Counted from the stretch's first letter, positions 16,470 to 24,812 are shown. The stretch: DNA of 64,000 bases from Paraeggerthella hominis (GCF_021044775.1 NZ_JAJNOQ010000007.1:1-64000), one strand, 5' to 3'. Numbers and translations are program-made. Notes: generated from the letters alone by a model not told the origin.

Positions 16470-17878
16470 GAAGCATCCTTTCGGTCATGAGGGCATGCAC
16501 CGCAACCGCGACGAGCGCAAGCAGAGCCGGAGGACAGTCGACACATGCGGCCATCGTCGCTGCGGCATGAGAATCCCTGCGGGCACGCGTCAAGACCGAA
16601 CAGATAGCGTGCGGCTTCGGTATAACGGTAAGCGTCAGGATCGCTTGCTTGCTTGCGCAAGCGGGCCGTGGGTCCATGAAGCAGTTTTTTCGCCACAGCG
16701 TTCGCAAGCAAATCAAGCACCGCGCGCTCGCTGTCAGACAACGCGCCCTCCCGAAGCGCGGCAAGCGCTTTAGCGGCGCGAGCAACTTCCAGCTCGCACA
16801 CGTCACGAGCCTTGCCATGCATCTGCTTCACCGTAGGAGTCACCACTCGCTCTTGCATCCAAGAAAGGAAGTCGTCAACCTGTTCAGCTACAAGAGCTTC
16901 CGCTCGCACCGATTCCGCTGCGCGAATACGAGCGTTGCCGGCTGCTTCTGCGCCAATATCATCAAGATCAAAGCAAACGATTCCTTCCATGCGCGCACAT
17001 TCGGGGTCGACCGCTCGAGGCATCCCCACATCCACCGTCACAAGACGGTGCGATCCATCGATCCGCTTCTTCAACGAACGAGACATCATGGCACGAGTCA
17101 CCAGCAACTCTTCGCCGCCAGCGCAAGCAACCACCAGATCGGCTCGGGCAAGCTCCTTCTCCAACTGGTCGATTTTCACCGATTTGCCACCCACACGAGC
17201 TGCAGCTTCTCTCGCACGCTTGAACGTGCGATTAACCACCGTAATGTTTTCCACTCCACGCTCTTTGAGGTACCCGAGAGCAAGCATTCCCATTTCGCCG
17301 GCGCCCACCACAAGCGCTCTTCGTCCGTCCAACGTCCCCAGCTCTCGTTCGGCAAGTTGAACCGCAGCCGTGGAAATCGACACCGAACGACAACCGATAG
17401 CCGTCTGATCCCGCACGCGCTTTCCAACTTCGAGAGCGCTGCGAAACAGCCGGCGCGTCACCTCGCCCACCGCACCAGCGCTTTCGGCGGCCGCAAACGC
17501 GCGCCTTACCTGGCCGATGATCTGAGCTTCGCCAAGCACGATTGAATCAAGCGACGAAGCAACTCGAAACAAATGCTCCACCGCTCCCGGACCCTGCTTC
17601 ACGACAAGAGCCTGGGCAAGCGCTTCCGCATCGGCGTCTTTCATGCCAGGAAGACCCTGCAGGAAATCAAAGATAGCTCGTATTCCATCAGTCACGGTGA
17701 CAACCGTCGCATACACCTCGGTGCGGTTGCACGTGGACAGAACGACCGCCTCCGACACCACGTCATTCGAAACAAGGCACTCAAGGGCAACGTTCAGTTT
17801 TTCGGAAGGTACAACCAGCTTTTCCCGCAGCTCTACGGAAGCGCTTGCATGGCTCACGCCGGCAGACAAAAGCATCAT
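16457..17878 (-). CDS. hemA: Glutamyl-tRNA reductase with Cys-rich C-terminal tail
   Basis: HemA reduces Glu-tRNA(Glu) with NADPH to glutamate-1-semialdehyde, the committed step of the C5 pathway. The 473-aa protein has LSTCNRTEVY with the catalytic cysteine C50, an NADPH-binding GAGEMGMLALGYL, and the C-terminal dimerisation helices. After the normal end of the family, about 45 extra residues carry seven cysteines (432, 438, 446, 454, 459, 462, 471), enough to bind a metal, an Fe-S cluster or heme. The start is ATG at 17878, which overlaps the previous stop as ATGA (another ATG follows at once). Its tRNA substrate may include the odd tRNA-Glu at 9151-9226. Confidence 0.95.
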   Translation of the reverse strand: MMLLSAGVSHASASVELREKLVVPSEKLNVALECLVSNDVVSEAVVLSTCNRTEVYATVVTVTDGIRAIFDFLQGLPGMKDADAEALAQALVVKQGPGAVEHLFRVASSLDSIVLGEAQIIGQVRRAFAAAESAGAVGEVTRRLFRSALEVGKRVRDQTAIGCRSVSISTAAVQLAERELGTLDGRRALVVGAGEMGMLALGYLKERGVENITVVNRTFKRAREAAARVGGKSVKIDQLEKELARADLVVACAGGEELLVTRAMMSRSLKKRIDGSHRLVTVDVGMPRAVDPECARMEGIVCFDLDDIGAEAAGNARIRAAESVRAEALVAEQVDDFLSWMQERVVTPTVKQMHGKARDVCELEVARAAKALAALREGALSDSERAVLDLLANAVAKKLLHGPTARLRKQASDPDAYRYTEAARYLFGLDACPQGFSCRSDDGRMCRLSSGSACARRGCGACPHDRKDASCLV

Positions 17879-18591
17879 CGCGATTCGCCAGCCTTAAAGC
17901 CCGACTCGTCGACGGCATCGAGAGCTTCGATGTAAACCGATTCCGCATCAAGAACCTCGCCGGCGCGAAGACGACCGAGCAACCCCAGATCGCATGCCGC
18001 CTCGAGCACGGCAGCGCGCTCGGTTTCGCCCCCCGAGATACGATCGCGAACGAGCATTCGCACTTCAGACAGTAAATCCGTGTATACCGCCCAATCATCC
18101 GAATAACGCTCTTCCAACTCGCATCGCAAACGCTTCGCCAGCACTGGCGCAGCGCCGCCAGTAGATACGGCAAACTGCAGTGATCCGCGTCGAGCAACGG
18201 ACGGCACGATAAAATTGCAGTGCTGCGGATCGTCCGCGACGTTGGCCAGAACACCGCGCGCCTCGGCTTCGGCATAAACAGCTTCGTTGATTGCCGCGTC
18301 GTCGGTTGCGGCGTACACGAGGAACGCCCCTTTCAGATCACCTTCGCCATAAAGACGTCGCTCAAGCGTCACCGAACCCTCGTTCACCCGAACTTCCAGG
18401 CCCGCCGTAACGTCAGGAGACACAACGCGTACGCGTGCACCCGCCTTCAAAAGCCCGTCCACTTTCCGCTCGGCGATACTTCCACCGCCTACCACAACGG
18501 TAAAACGTCCCCGTACGTCAAGAAACACTGGATAATACGGCGTACACGTACGCGGCTTTTTCGGAGCACACACCGCAACTGAGTTGTCCAT
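17875..18591 (-). CDS. Precorrin-2 dehydrogenase/sirohydrochlorin ferrochelatase (CysG N-terminal/Met8 type)
   Basis: A 238-aa protein like the N-terminal half of CysG and like yeast Met8p. PVFLDVRGRFTVVVGGG is the NAD-binding fold, and NVADDPQHCNFIVPS and QFAVSTGGAAPVLAKRLR are family blocks. It oxidises precorrin-2 to sirohydrochlorin and probably inserts iron to give siroheme, the substrate of AhbA-AhbB. No separate ferrochelatase is present in the operon. ATG at 18591 follows GAGGAGG. It is the first gene of the operon, with an approximately 210-nt leader from the promoter at 18808-18838. A 28-codon frame (18604-18518) with its own AAAGGAG overlaps the start out of frame. Confidence 0.9.
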   Translation of the reverse strand: MDNSVAVCAPKKPRTCTPYYPVFLDVRGRFTVVVGGGSIAERKVDGLLKAGARVRVVSPDVTAGLEVRVNEGSVTLERRLYGEGDLKGAFLVYAATDDAAINEAVYAEAEARGVLANVADDPQHCNFIVPSVARRGSLQFAVSTGGAAPVLAKRLRCELEERYSDDWAVYTDLLSEVRMLVRDRISGGETERAAVLEAACDLGLLGRLRAGEVLDAESVYIEALDAVDESGFKAGESR

Positions 18592-19085
18592 ACGACCTCC
18601 TCATAACTGGTCTCCTTTCCCAGCGATCAGCACAACCGCCCTGCTTTTCGCACATGAAGACACACGAATGCCCAAGCCGCGCACGTCGACTCTTCGGTTC
18701 GTTTCGAACCTCGTTTGAACTTGTCTCGGATTCTCGTCTTTCGCCTTGCGCTTTCTTAAAGCACAAGGGCCATCGTCTTCAGTCGATTCTCGATCGACCG
18801 CAAGCGCAGCATAAGACATGACGCAACGTCGCCGTCAACCATCTTTTTGAAAGAGATTTGCTACATGCGGGACGCACGTTTTGCGACCGCATTCCCGCAC
18901 AACGAAAGAAGCGGATCGAACAAACGTCCGCAAGCATTGTAGATAACGCGCGAAGAAGATGAGCGCACGTTCGAAACGATCGGAAGTCTTCCCTAGAACG
19001 TTCCACGCGAAAACAACAGCGACGAAGCAATGCCGCTTTCAAAAGGACGCCTGAACAACTACTCCGACGCCCCGCGCGAACGGCG
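18592..19085 (-). other. Heme operon leader and upstream region
   Basis: About 490 bp without a convincing gene. It holds the MerR-type promoter (18808-18838), an approximately 210-nt leader, and a small perfect dyad GGTTCG-TTT-CGAACC at 18696-18710. Short frames across it lack conserved sequence. I did not recognise a known riboswitch in the leader. Confidence 0.6.
18808..18838 (-). promoter_or_regulatory. MerR-type promoter/operator of the heme biosynthesis operon
   Basis: On the minus strand, TTGACG (18833-18838) and TATGCT (18808-18813) are separated by 19 bp, the long spacer typical of MerR-activated promoters. Inside the spacer is the dyad GACG-TTG-CGTC followed by AT. The merR promoter at 25667-25697 has the same two hexamers, the same 19-bp spacing and the matching dyad. 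Confidence 0.8.
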
Positions 19086-19730
19086 CTAGTTGCGAACAGC
19101 CTCCGATAGCGGGTAGAACACGTACAGCGTGCCCGATTCGACGGCCACAGTTGCCGGTTCGCCCGTCAACTCGTTGGAAAGGCCGCGCGACGTGCGGTTC
19201 GAAAGCGGCTCGTCGTCAAGGGAGTAGGCCATGCCGCGCTCGATGACGCCCTCAGCCCGATCATTGGCGGCGAACACCGACACCGTCCCGGATTCAAGGA
19301 GCGGCAACTCGAACACGTCCGGACCGGTCAGCAGGCGCACCGCGTACGAATCGGCTATGGCCGTGATATAGGCGCCCTGCTCCGAGAAGCGCGCGAACAA
19401 CTGCAGGTTCGCAACGGTATGGTCGAGCCGCCCGCCCAATCCGCCGTACACCAGCAGCTCGTCGTAGCGCCATGCCAGGGCTTTCTCGATGGCCAGCTCC
19501 ATGTCGCTCTGATCCTTTTGCACGGGATAACGGGATACGCGCTTGCACTTCGGCACGTATCCAAGCGAATCGAAGTCGCCCACGGCCATATCGGGAGCCA
19601 CGCCGATGCCCTCTAGATGCGCGAAGCCTCCGTCGACGGCGATCACATACTCGATCTCGCCCGATTCGCGCCGTGCGAGAAAATCATCTGCGTTGAAATC
19701 GATCGCCCCCACCAAAGCGCAAGCCGCCAT
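19086..19730 (-). CDS. thiN: Thiamine pyrophosphokinase
   Basis: ThiN transfers pyrophosphate from ATP to thiamine to make TPP, completing salvage alongside the thi operon at 5237-8902. The 214-aa protein shows VIAVDGGFAHLEGIGVAPDMAVGD (substrate loop), DQSDMELAIEKAL and GGLGGRLDHTVANLQL, all typical of the family. I chose the ATG at 19730, which follows AAAAGGACGG and opens a normal first strand; an in-frame extension upstream lacks conserved sequence. It is separated from the heme operon promoter by about 250 bp and is probably a single-gene unit. Confidence 0.93.
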   Translation of the reverse strand: MAACALVGAIDFNADDFLARRESGEIEYVIAVDGGFAHLEGIGVAPDMAVGDFDSLGYVPKCKRVSRYPVQKDQSDMELAIEKALAWRYDELLVYGGLGGRLDHTVANLQLFARFSEQGAYITAIADSYAVRLLTGPDVFELPLLESGTVSVFAANDRAEGVIERGMAYSLDDEPLSNRTSRGLSNELTGEPATVAVESGTLYVFYPLSEAVRN

Positions 19731-19944
19731 ATCGTCCGTCCTTTTCGCATCGTTGTCGTTCGACCTGTCAGCATAGCATAGCGCGCAAACGCAGAGCTCC
19801 ACAACGAGTCCTTGGCTTCGCTCGCAAAACCCTCGCCCAACCGAGGAGACGCAATGCGGCCTTCATCGCCTTGAAACATCGGTTTTTCGAGGGGCTTCGA
19901 GTTTCACGCAAGCGCGCCGCTTTCGATTTGCTAGAATACCATTC

Positions 19945-20304
19945 GCGAGCGGGCCAGACGATCGCGCATCTTCGGATGTGAGGAAAGTCCGGGCTCCACA
20001 GGGCAAGATGCCAGCTAACGGCTGGGCGGGGCGACCCGACGGACAGTGCCACAGAAAAGAAAACTCCCCCGCGAACACGCGCTTCGGCGCGCGGCAACGG
20101 GAGAAAAGCTGAAACGGTGCGGTAAGAGCGCACCAGCGCGTCGGCAACGGCGCGGCTTGGAAAACCCCATCTGGAGCAAGCGCAAATAGGAACGCGATAC
20201 GGCTGCCCGTCGTACGTTCGGGTTGCGTGCTTGAGGCGCCTGGCGACAGGCGTTCGAGATAAATGGTCGTCCAACGACAGAACCCGGCTTACCGACCCGC
20301 TCGC
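19945..20304 (+). ncRNA. rnpB: RNase P RNA, bacterial class A type
   Basis: The catalytic RNA of RNase P, which matures tRNA 5' ends. Landmarks: the outer stem GCGAGCGGG pairs with CCCGCTCGC at the 3' end; GAGGAAAGTCCGGGCTCC (CR-I) comes near the 5' end; CAGTGCCACAGAAA and GAAACGGTGCGGTAAGAGCGCACC follow in the middle; GATAAATGGTCGTCC and GACAGAACCCGGCTTA (CR-V) lie near the 3' end. A TAGAAT -10 sits at 19932-19937. Ends are set by the outer stem and may be off by a few bases. Confidence 0.97.
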
Positions 20305-20648
20305 ACTTCTTTCCACCTCGCGGCACCTACCCCGCCGCCCACTACCCCGCGCCCCGCATCCCTCACCCCTGAGCCCCGAGCCTGACCGCAGATTCGACTC
20401 CGCTGTCAAAACGGATGAGTTTTGCTGATGTTCAAGCAAGGATAATACAAGGCGACAAGCTTGTGACCTGGTACAATGAAAAACGCATCAAGCAGAGCGA
20501 TGCCGCCAGGGCGAAAAATCGCCGCAAAACTCGTCCGTTTTGACAGCGGGCGGCACGAAAGGCTCCGGTACGGAAAAGCGCGGCAGCAGGCGGCACGAAC
20601 GTCGCCGACGCGGGGGAAGCGCGACAGCGGAACTGCACGAACGTCGCA
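20305..20648. other. Intergenic region with a palindrome-bounded repeat
   Basis: Between RNase P RNA and the ABC ATPase gene. It holds a C-rich stretch (20330-20390) and the inverted-repeat element at 20401-20548. No gene is supported. Confidence 0.6.
20401..20548. repeat. Inverted-repeat element, copy A (MITE-like)
   Basis: A 148-bp element with 25-bp terminal inverted repeats (20401-20425 with 20524-20548), 24 of 25 positions matching; the core is TGTCAAAACGGA-N-GAGTTTTGC. A related element lies at 61962-62103, with 22-bp ends of the same sequence and an identical stretch GGGCGAAAAATCGCCGCAAA before the right end. No transposase is nearby. It is either a non-autonomous mobile element or a structured regulatory repeat. 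Confidence 0.75.
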
Positions 20649-21587
20649 TCACGCGGGGAACAGCGAATACGCGCTCCCTTCGGGCGAGACATGCTCCCGT
20701 ATCCGCACTCCGAAGGCATGCTCGATAGCCCCCGTTTCCAGAACCTCGTCCACCGTGCCGGCCGCCGTCGCGCGCCCGCGCTCCATGACCAGCAGCCGAT
20801 CGGAATAGCGCAACGCAAGGTCAAGATCATGGATGACCATGACCACGGTCTTTCCCTGCTCCCGATTCAAGCGTCGTACCAACTCCATGAGCTCATGGCA
20901 TGCGCGAATGTCCAGGTACGTGGTGGGCTCGTCGAGCACGACGGTGTCGGTATCCTGCGCCAACGTCATGGCGATGAACGCGCGCTGACGCTCTCCGCCG
21001 GACAAGCGCCGCAGGTCATGATGGCGAAAGCGCGCGACCCCGGCAAGTTCAAGCGCATGCTCAACATGGTCGCGATCCTCGCGCGAAAGCCTGCCTTGAT
21101 GCGCCTGGTACGGATAGCGTCCGCATGCCGCCAGCTGCTCCACGGTCATAGCCGGGGGACGCCCGGCCTGAGCAAGCACGGCAACGCGCCTTGCCCGCTC
21201 TTTGGGCTTGCATCCCAAGGTGGGAACGCCGTCGATCAGCACCTCGCCCGCACTCGGCCGCACTATGCCGTCCATCAGCTTCACCATAGTCGACTTGCCG
21301 CACCCGTTCGGCCCCACCACGCTGGTCACCGCACCGTGAGGAAACGCAGCGCTCAACCCCTCGATGAACGGCTCCTTGCCATAAGAGAACGAAACCCCTC
21401 GAATATCCACCGCCGCCCCAAACGGCCCCGCGACCTTCGATTCCGCCCCCTTCGTTTGGGCGGCGGGGGTCTGAGGCGAGTTCCGCACGAGCCGAACAGC
21501 CCAGCGGGCTGTTCGCGCGAGCAGGACTGCTTGAGCAGCAGACCCCCGCCGCCCAAACGCACCCGATGAATCGATCGCATCAATCAA
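20649..21587 (-). CDS. ABC transporter ATP-binding protein (FecE/BtuD-like)
   Basis: The ATPase of an iron-chelate, heme or cobalamin-type importer. Walker A GPNGCGKST, the signature LSGGERQR, Walker B TVVLDEPTTYLD and the H-loop VIHDLDLAL are all present. The conserved domain starts near residue 60. The start may be TTG at 21587: AGGAGG lies 7 nt before it and it overlaps the permease stop by 8 nt. That choice adds about 59 unusual Ala/Arg-rich residues, mostly encoded by a palindromic element (21453-21559). The alternative is the GTG at 21410, giving a normal-length N terminus but a poor ribosome site. The substrate is not shown; the link to ahbD suggests iron or heme. Confidence 0.85.
   Translation of the reverse strand: MIDAIDSSGAFGRRGSAAQAVLLARTARWAVRLVRNSPQTPAAQTKGAESKVAGPFGAAVDIRGVSFSYGKEPFIEGLSAAFPHGAVTSVVGPNGCGKSTMVKLMDGIVRPSAGEVLIDGVPTLGCKPKERARRVAVLAQAGRPPAMTVEQLAACGRYPYQAHQGRLSREDRDHVEHALELAGVARFRHHDLRRLSGGERQRAFIAMTLAQDTDTVVLDEPTTYLDIRACHELMELVRRLNREQGKTVVMVIHDLDLALRYSDRLLVMERGRATAAGTVDEVLETGAIEHAFGVRIREHVSPEGSAYSLFPA
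21453..21559. repeat. Palindromic element inside the ABC ATPase 5' region
   Basis: A 107-bp element with perfect 21-bp arms (21453-21473 and 21539-21559) and an inner stem GAACAGCCC/GGGCTGTTC. It lies between the permease stop and the conserved ATPase core and stays in frame with the ATPase. Confidence 0.85.
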
Positions 21588-22587
21588 GGGAACCCCTCCT
21601 GTTCTTCAAAATGAGGTAGATGAAGAAGGGCCCGCCCAGAAACGCCATGAGGATGCCCACCGGCACCTCGTAAGGAGCGAACATCACCCGCGCCAGCAAG
21701 TCGCACGCCACAACGAATGCCGCGCCCGACACCGCCGAAACCGGCAAGACCCAGCGATTGTCATGACCGACGAAGAACCGCACCAGATGAGGAATGATCA
21801 ACCCCACGAAACCCAGCAGGCCGGCGAAGCTGACCGCCGCGCCCGCCAGCACGGCGGCCAAGCCGAGCATCGTCAAGCGACAGGCCCCTACATTCATCCC
21901 CAAAGCATGAGCCGTGTCGTCGCCGAGCGCCATGATATTGAGCTTGCCCGCCGCGAACAGCGCCGCAGCAAGCCCGGCCACCACATACGCTGCAGGCCAC
22001 CAAAGATCGCTCACGAGCACTCCCGACAACCCGCCCACCAAAAACGCCGACGACCCCACGTACGCATCGGGGTTCACGATGAGCACCGTGTTCATGCCCG
22101 CGCCGAACACGGTGGTGATGGCGATGCCGGCCAACACCACGGTCAGGCGCGACACGTTCGCGCCAAGCGAAATGCCGAAGATGATGAGCGCCGTGACAAG
22201 CGCTCCCAGAAACGCTGCCAACGGCGGGAGCCACAGGATGCTCGGAGCCACGCTCGCAGCAATCAGCACGAACAAGCCGGCGCCGGAGTTGATGCCGATG
22301 ACGTTGGGGCTTGCCAGCGGATTGTCGAGCACCGCCTGGATGACGGCACCGGAAACGGCAAGCGCCGAACCCGCCAAAAGCGCGGCGAGCACGCGCGGCA
22401 AACGCACATTGACCAAGATGCTTTTGGCGGCCGCGCTCACATCTGCGCCCGTCGCCCAGGCGACAAGCTCGGGCAAGCTCACCGAAGACGACCCTACCAG
22501 AAACGCAGCGACCGTTGCCGCCACGAGGGCGGCAACGGACACGAGCAAAACAATCAAGGCCGGTACTCCCCGATCTGCAGAACGCAC
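21580..22587 (-). CDS. ABC transporter permease, FecCD family
   Basis: A 335-aa multi-pass membrane permease of the BtuC/FecCD/FhuB family. Family motifs include LPRVLAALLAGSALAVSGA near the N terminus, NPLASPNVIGINSGA, GFVGLIIPHLVRFFVGHD (coupling region) and a C-terminal PVGILMAFLGGPFFIYLIL. About ten hydrophobic segments are visible. I chose the GTG at 22587 because GCGAGG precedes it and it starts 14 nt after the binding-protein stop; an in-frame ATG at 22647 would lie inside that gene. It works with the binding protein and the ATPase. Confidence 0.93.
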   Translation of the reverse strand: MRSADRGVPALIVLLVSVAALVAATVAAFLVGSSSVSLPELVAWATGADVSAAAKSILVNVRLPRVLAALLAGSALAVSGAVIQAVLDNPLASPNVIGINSGAGLFVLIAASVAPSILWLPPLAAFLGALVTALIIFGISLGANVSRLTVVLAGIAITTVFGAGMNTVLIVNPDAYVGSSAFLVGGLSGVLVSDLWWPAAYVVAGLAAALFAAGKLNIMALGDDTAHALGMNVGACRLTMLGLAAVLAGAAVSFAGLLGFVGLIIPHLVRFFVGHDNRWVLPVSAVSGAAFVVACDLLARVMFAPYEVPVGILMAFLGGPFFIYLILKNRRGSLD

Positions 22588-22601
22588 GTCAAAACCTCGC
22601 T

Positions 22602-23603
22602 TTACGCATACAGCGCGTCGAACAGCACCTGGTAGCTCTGATCCCATCGCTCGTTGGGCTTGTACTGGAACAGATGGGGATCAAGCGTGATATAGCGGCC
22701 GTTCTCGACGGCGGACAGCGTTGCCCATGCGGGATTCGCCGCCGTCTGGTCCTCGAGCGCCTTCATAGCCGCAGCGTTATCGTTTCCCATGGGAACCACG
22801 AAGATGAAATCGGGGTTCATCTCGATAACCGATTCCAAGCTGAAATCCTTGAGCAGGCTGCGGTTCTCGTCGGCCAGGTTCTTGACGCCCAGATCGGCCA
22901 GCATGGCGCCGGTCATGGTCGAAGACGACTGCACGCGCGTCCCGCCCGAATACGTGGTGAGGACCAGGGCCGTAGAAGACTTGTCCGCAGGCACCTTCGC
23001 TTTGACGGCCTCCACCCTGTCAGCGGTTTCCTGGCCGTTCTTCTGATACAGATCGTCGCGGCCCGTTATGTCGCAGCAGGTGCGCAGCATGCGCAGGTAG
23101 TCGTCGAACGTGGTCACCTGGAAGCATGCAACCGGGATCCCCGACGCCTCGATAGCCGCCTTGATCTCGGCTTGGCTCGAATTGCCACCGCGCCCGCCGG
23201 TGCCGCTCGTCATGATGACGAAATCAGGTTCAAGCGCAATGATGGACTCGAGGTTGGGATTGGAGAAGTCTCCGACCTTCTGCACGTTCTCCGACGTCAA
23301 ATCATAGTTCGAAAGCGTGAACGCGTCGTCGGAAGCGCCCACCAGGGTACCGCCCGCCAGCTCCCAAACACTTGCGAAACTGCCCATGCAGGCCACCACG
23401 CGCTGCGGGTTGTCAACGGTCACCTCGGTGCCGGTATCGTCCACGAACGTAACGCTGCCCGCAGCGGTTACCGCAGGTTCCGGAGCGGTTTCGCCGGATT
23501 CGGCGGGAGCCGAGCTTGCGCATCCGGCAAGCAGCATCGATGCAGCCAAAACCGCCGCAGCTGCGCACGCCATCGCGCGCTGAGAAAATGTGCCTTGGAT
23601 CAT
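22602..23603 (-). CDS. ABC transporter substrate-binding lipoprotein (iron/heme/cobalamin type)
   Basis: A 333-aa periplasmic-binding-protein-like lipoprotein. The signal peptide ends in LLAGC with C28 as the lipidation site, followed by a Ser/Ala/Glu linker. VDNPQRVVACMGSFASVWELAG and LEPDFVIMTSG are typical of the FepB/BtuF class III fold. It binds the substrate and delivers it to the permease. The start follows GAAAGGACTG. A short dyad TGACC-A-GGTCA lies just upstream (near 23625-23635). The ligand is not known: ferric chelate, heme and cobalamin are all possible. Confidence 0.9.
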   Translation of the reverse strand: MIQGTFSQRAMACAAAAVLAASMLLAGCASSAPAESGETAPEPAVTAAGSVTFVDDTGTEVTVDNPQRVVACMGSFASVWELAGGTLVGASDDAFTLSNYDLTSENVQKVGDFSNPNLESIIALEPDFVIMTSGTGGRGGNSSQAEIKAAIEASGIPVACFQVTTFDDYLRMLRTCCDITGRDDLYQKNGQETADRVEAVKAKVPADKSSTALVLTTYSGGTRVQSSSTMTGAMLADLGVKNLADENRSLLKDFSLESVIEMNPDFIFVVPMGNDNAAAMKALEDQTAANPAWATLSAVENGRYITLDPHLFQYKPNERWDQSYQVLFDALYA

Positions 23604-23659
23604 AGAACAGTCCTTTCATCGAATGACCTGGTCAAATACTTATACAAAACCAACAAGCT

Positions 23660-24673
23660 CTACGCCGGCTGGCACATTGGATCATCCAGCTGAAGCCCGT
23701 GCGCGCAATAGTCGTCTTGCGCCAGAATGTCCCCGTCGTGATAGTACGCCGCACGCGCCCGGCATCCGCCGCAGCCCTGCGCGTAGTCGCAGGTGCCGCA
23801 TGCGCCGGAATATGCCTGGGTCCGCAGCTGCTCGAACACGGGGCTCGTCCTCCAGATCTCGTCGAAGGGCGTCTGCCGCACATCGCCGGCTTCCTCGGTC
23901 ATGTACGCGCAGGGTCGCACGATGCCCTCGCTGCCGATCACGCAGTAGGTCAGCCCCGCCAGGCATCCGCGCTCGAAGCGCGTGTCCACTCCAAGCTGCT
24001 TCGCCACGCGCGTGAACTGCGGCGCGCACGTAGGCTTCACGTCGATGGGAACTTCGGCGGCTTTCGTCATGATGTCTTTGAGCAGGCGCTCGTTCTCAAG
24101 CACGTGCAAGCTGGTCTCCTGAATGAACTTCCCGCGCCCGACGGGGATGAGGAAGAACACGTAATGGGCGATGGCGCCTGCCTGCACGGCGAAATCGGTG
24201 ATGTCGCACACCTCGTCACGGTTCCAGTCGACCACGGTCGTGTGCAGCTGAAACGGCAACCCTACGCTCTTGCATGCCTCGATGCCGCCCATCGTCAGAT
24301 CGTAGGCATGCTCCAGCCCGCGAAACTTGTCATGTTTGGCAGCGTCCAAACTGTCCACGCTGATCCCCATGGCGCAAGCGCCCGCGTCTTTGAGGCGCTG
24401 GGCCACTTCGGGCGTGATAAGCGTGCCGTTCGAGCCGAACACGGGCCGCAAGCCAAGCGAAGCCGCATGCGACACCAGCTGATAGATATCCGGGCGCATG
24501 AGCGGCTCGCCGCCCGAGAAGATCATGATCTTGAATCCGGCGCGTGCGATCTGCTCGATCATGGCGAAGGCTTCCTCGGTCGAAAGCTCCCGATCGGTTG
24601 CCTCCTCGGCATCCTGGTAACAGTGCACGCACTTGAGATTGCACTTGTTCGTCGTCATCCACGACACGATCAT
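23660..24673 (-). CDS. ahbD: Heme synthase AhbD (NirJ2-like radical SAM)
   Basis: A 337-aa radical SAM/SPASM-type enzyme. CNLKCVHC is the SAM cluster motif, followed by FSGGEPLMRPD. A C-terminal cysteine-rich region (GACGTCDYAQGCGGCRARA) would hold a second cluster. The opening MIVSWMTTNKCN and the IMIFSGGEP and LRPVFGSNGTLITPE blocks match NirJ2/AhbD, which oxidatively decarboxylates the two propionates of Fe-coproporphyrin III to give heme b. It is separated from the main heme operon by about 5 kb but shares its MerR-type promoter through merR. The start at 24673 follows AAAGGAACC. Confidence 0.87.
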   Translation of the reverse strand: MIVSWMTTNKCNLKCVHCYQDAEEATDRELSTEEAFAMIEQIARAGFKIMIFSGGEPLMRPDIYQLVSHAASLGLRPVFGSNGTLITPEVAQRLKDAGACAMGISVDSLDAAKHDKFRGLEHAYDLTMGGIEACKSVGLPFQLHTTVVDWNRDEVCDITDFAVQAGAIAHYVFFLIPVGRGKFIQETSLHVLENERLLKDIMTKAAEVPIDVKPTCAPQFTRVAKQLGVDTRFERGCLAGLTYCVIGSEGIVRPCAYMTEEAGDVRQTPFDEIWRTSPVFEQLRTQAYSGACGTCDYAQGCGGCRARAAYYHDGDILAQDDYCAHGLQLDDPMCQPA

Positions 24674-24754
24674 GGGCGGTTCCTTTCAAGTCCAGGGTAT
24701 GCAAAGCCAGGGGCGGCGCACGCCGTCCTTCAGCTTGGAACACGGGTAAAATCC

Positions 24755-24812
24755 GCGACGTTCAGGAACGGGTCGGAGATGGAGGAGAGACGTCTCCGCT
24801 CCTGAACGTCGC
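24755..24812. repeat. Stem-loop between merR and ahbD
   Basis: A 13-bp perfect stem (GCGACGTTCAGGA, 24755-24767 with 24800-24812) with an inner stem encloses the spacer between merR and ahbD. On the minus strand it is followed by GGATTTTACC. It could be an attenuator or partial terminator separating regulator from structural genes. Confidence 0.6.

Noticed and set aside
18601..18819. A 72-codon frame in the heme operon leader region
   Set aside because: Its ATG is inside the promoter spacer, upstream of the likely transcription start.
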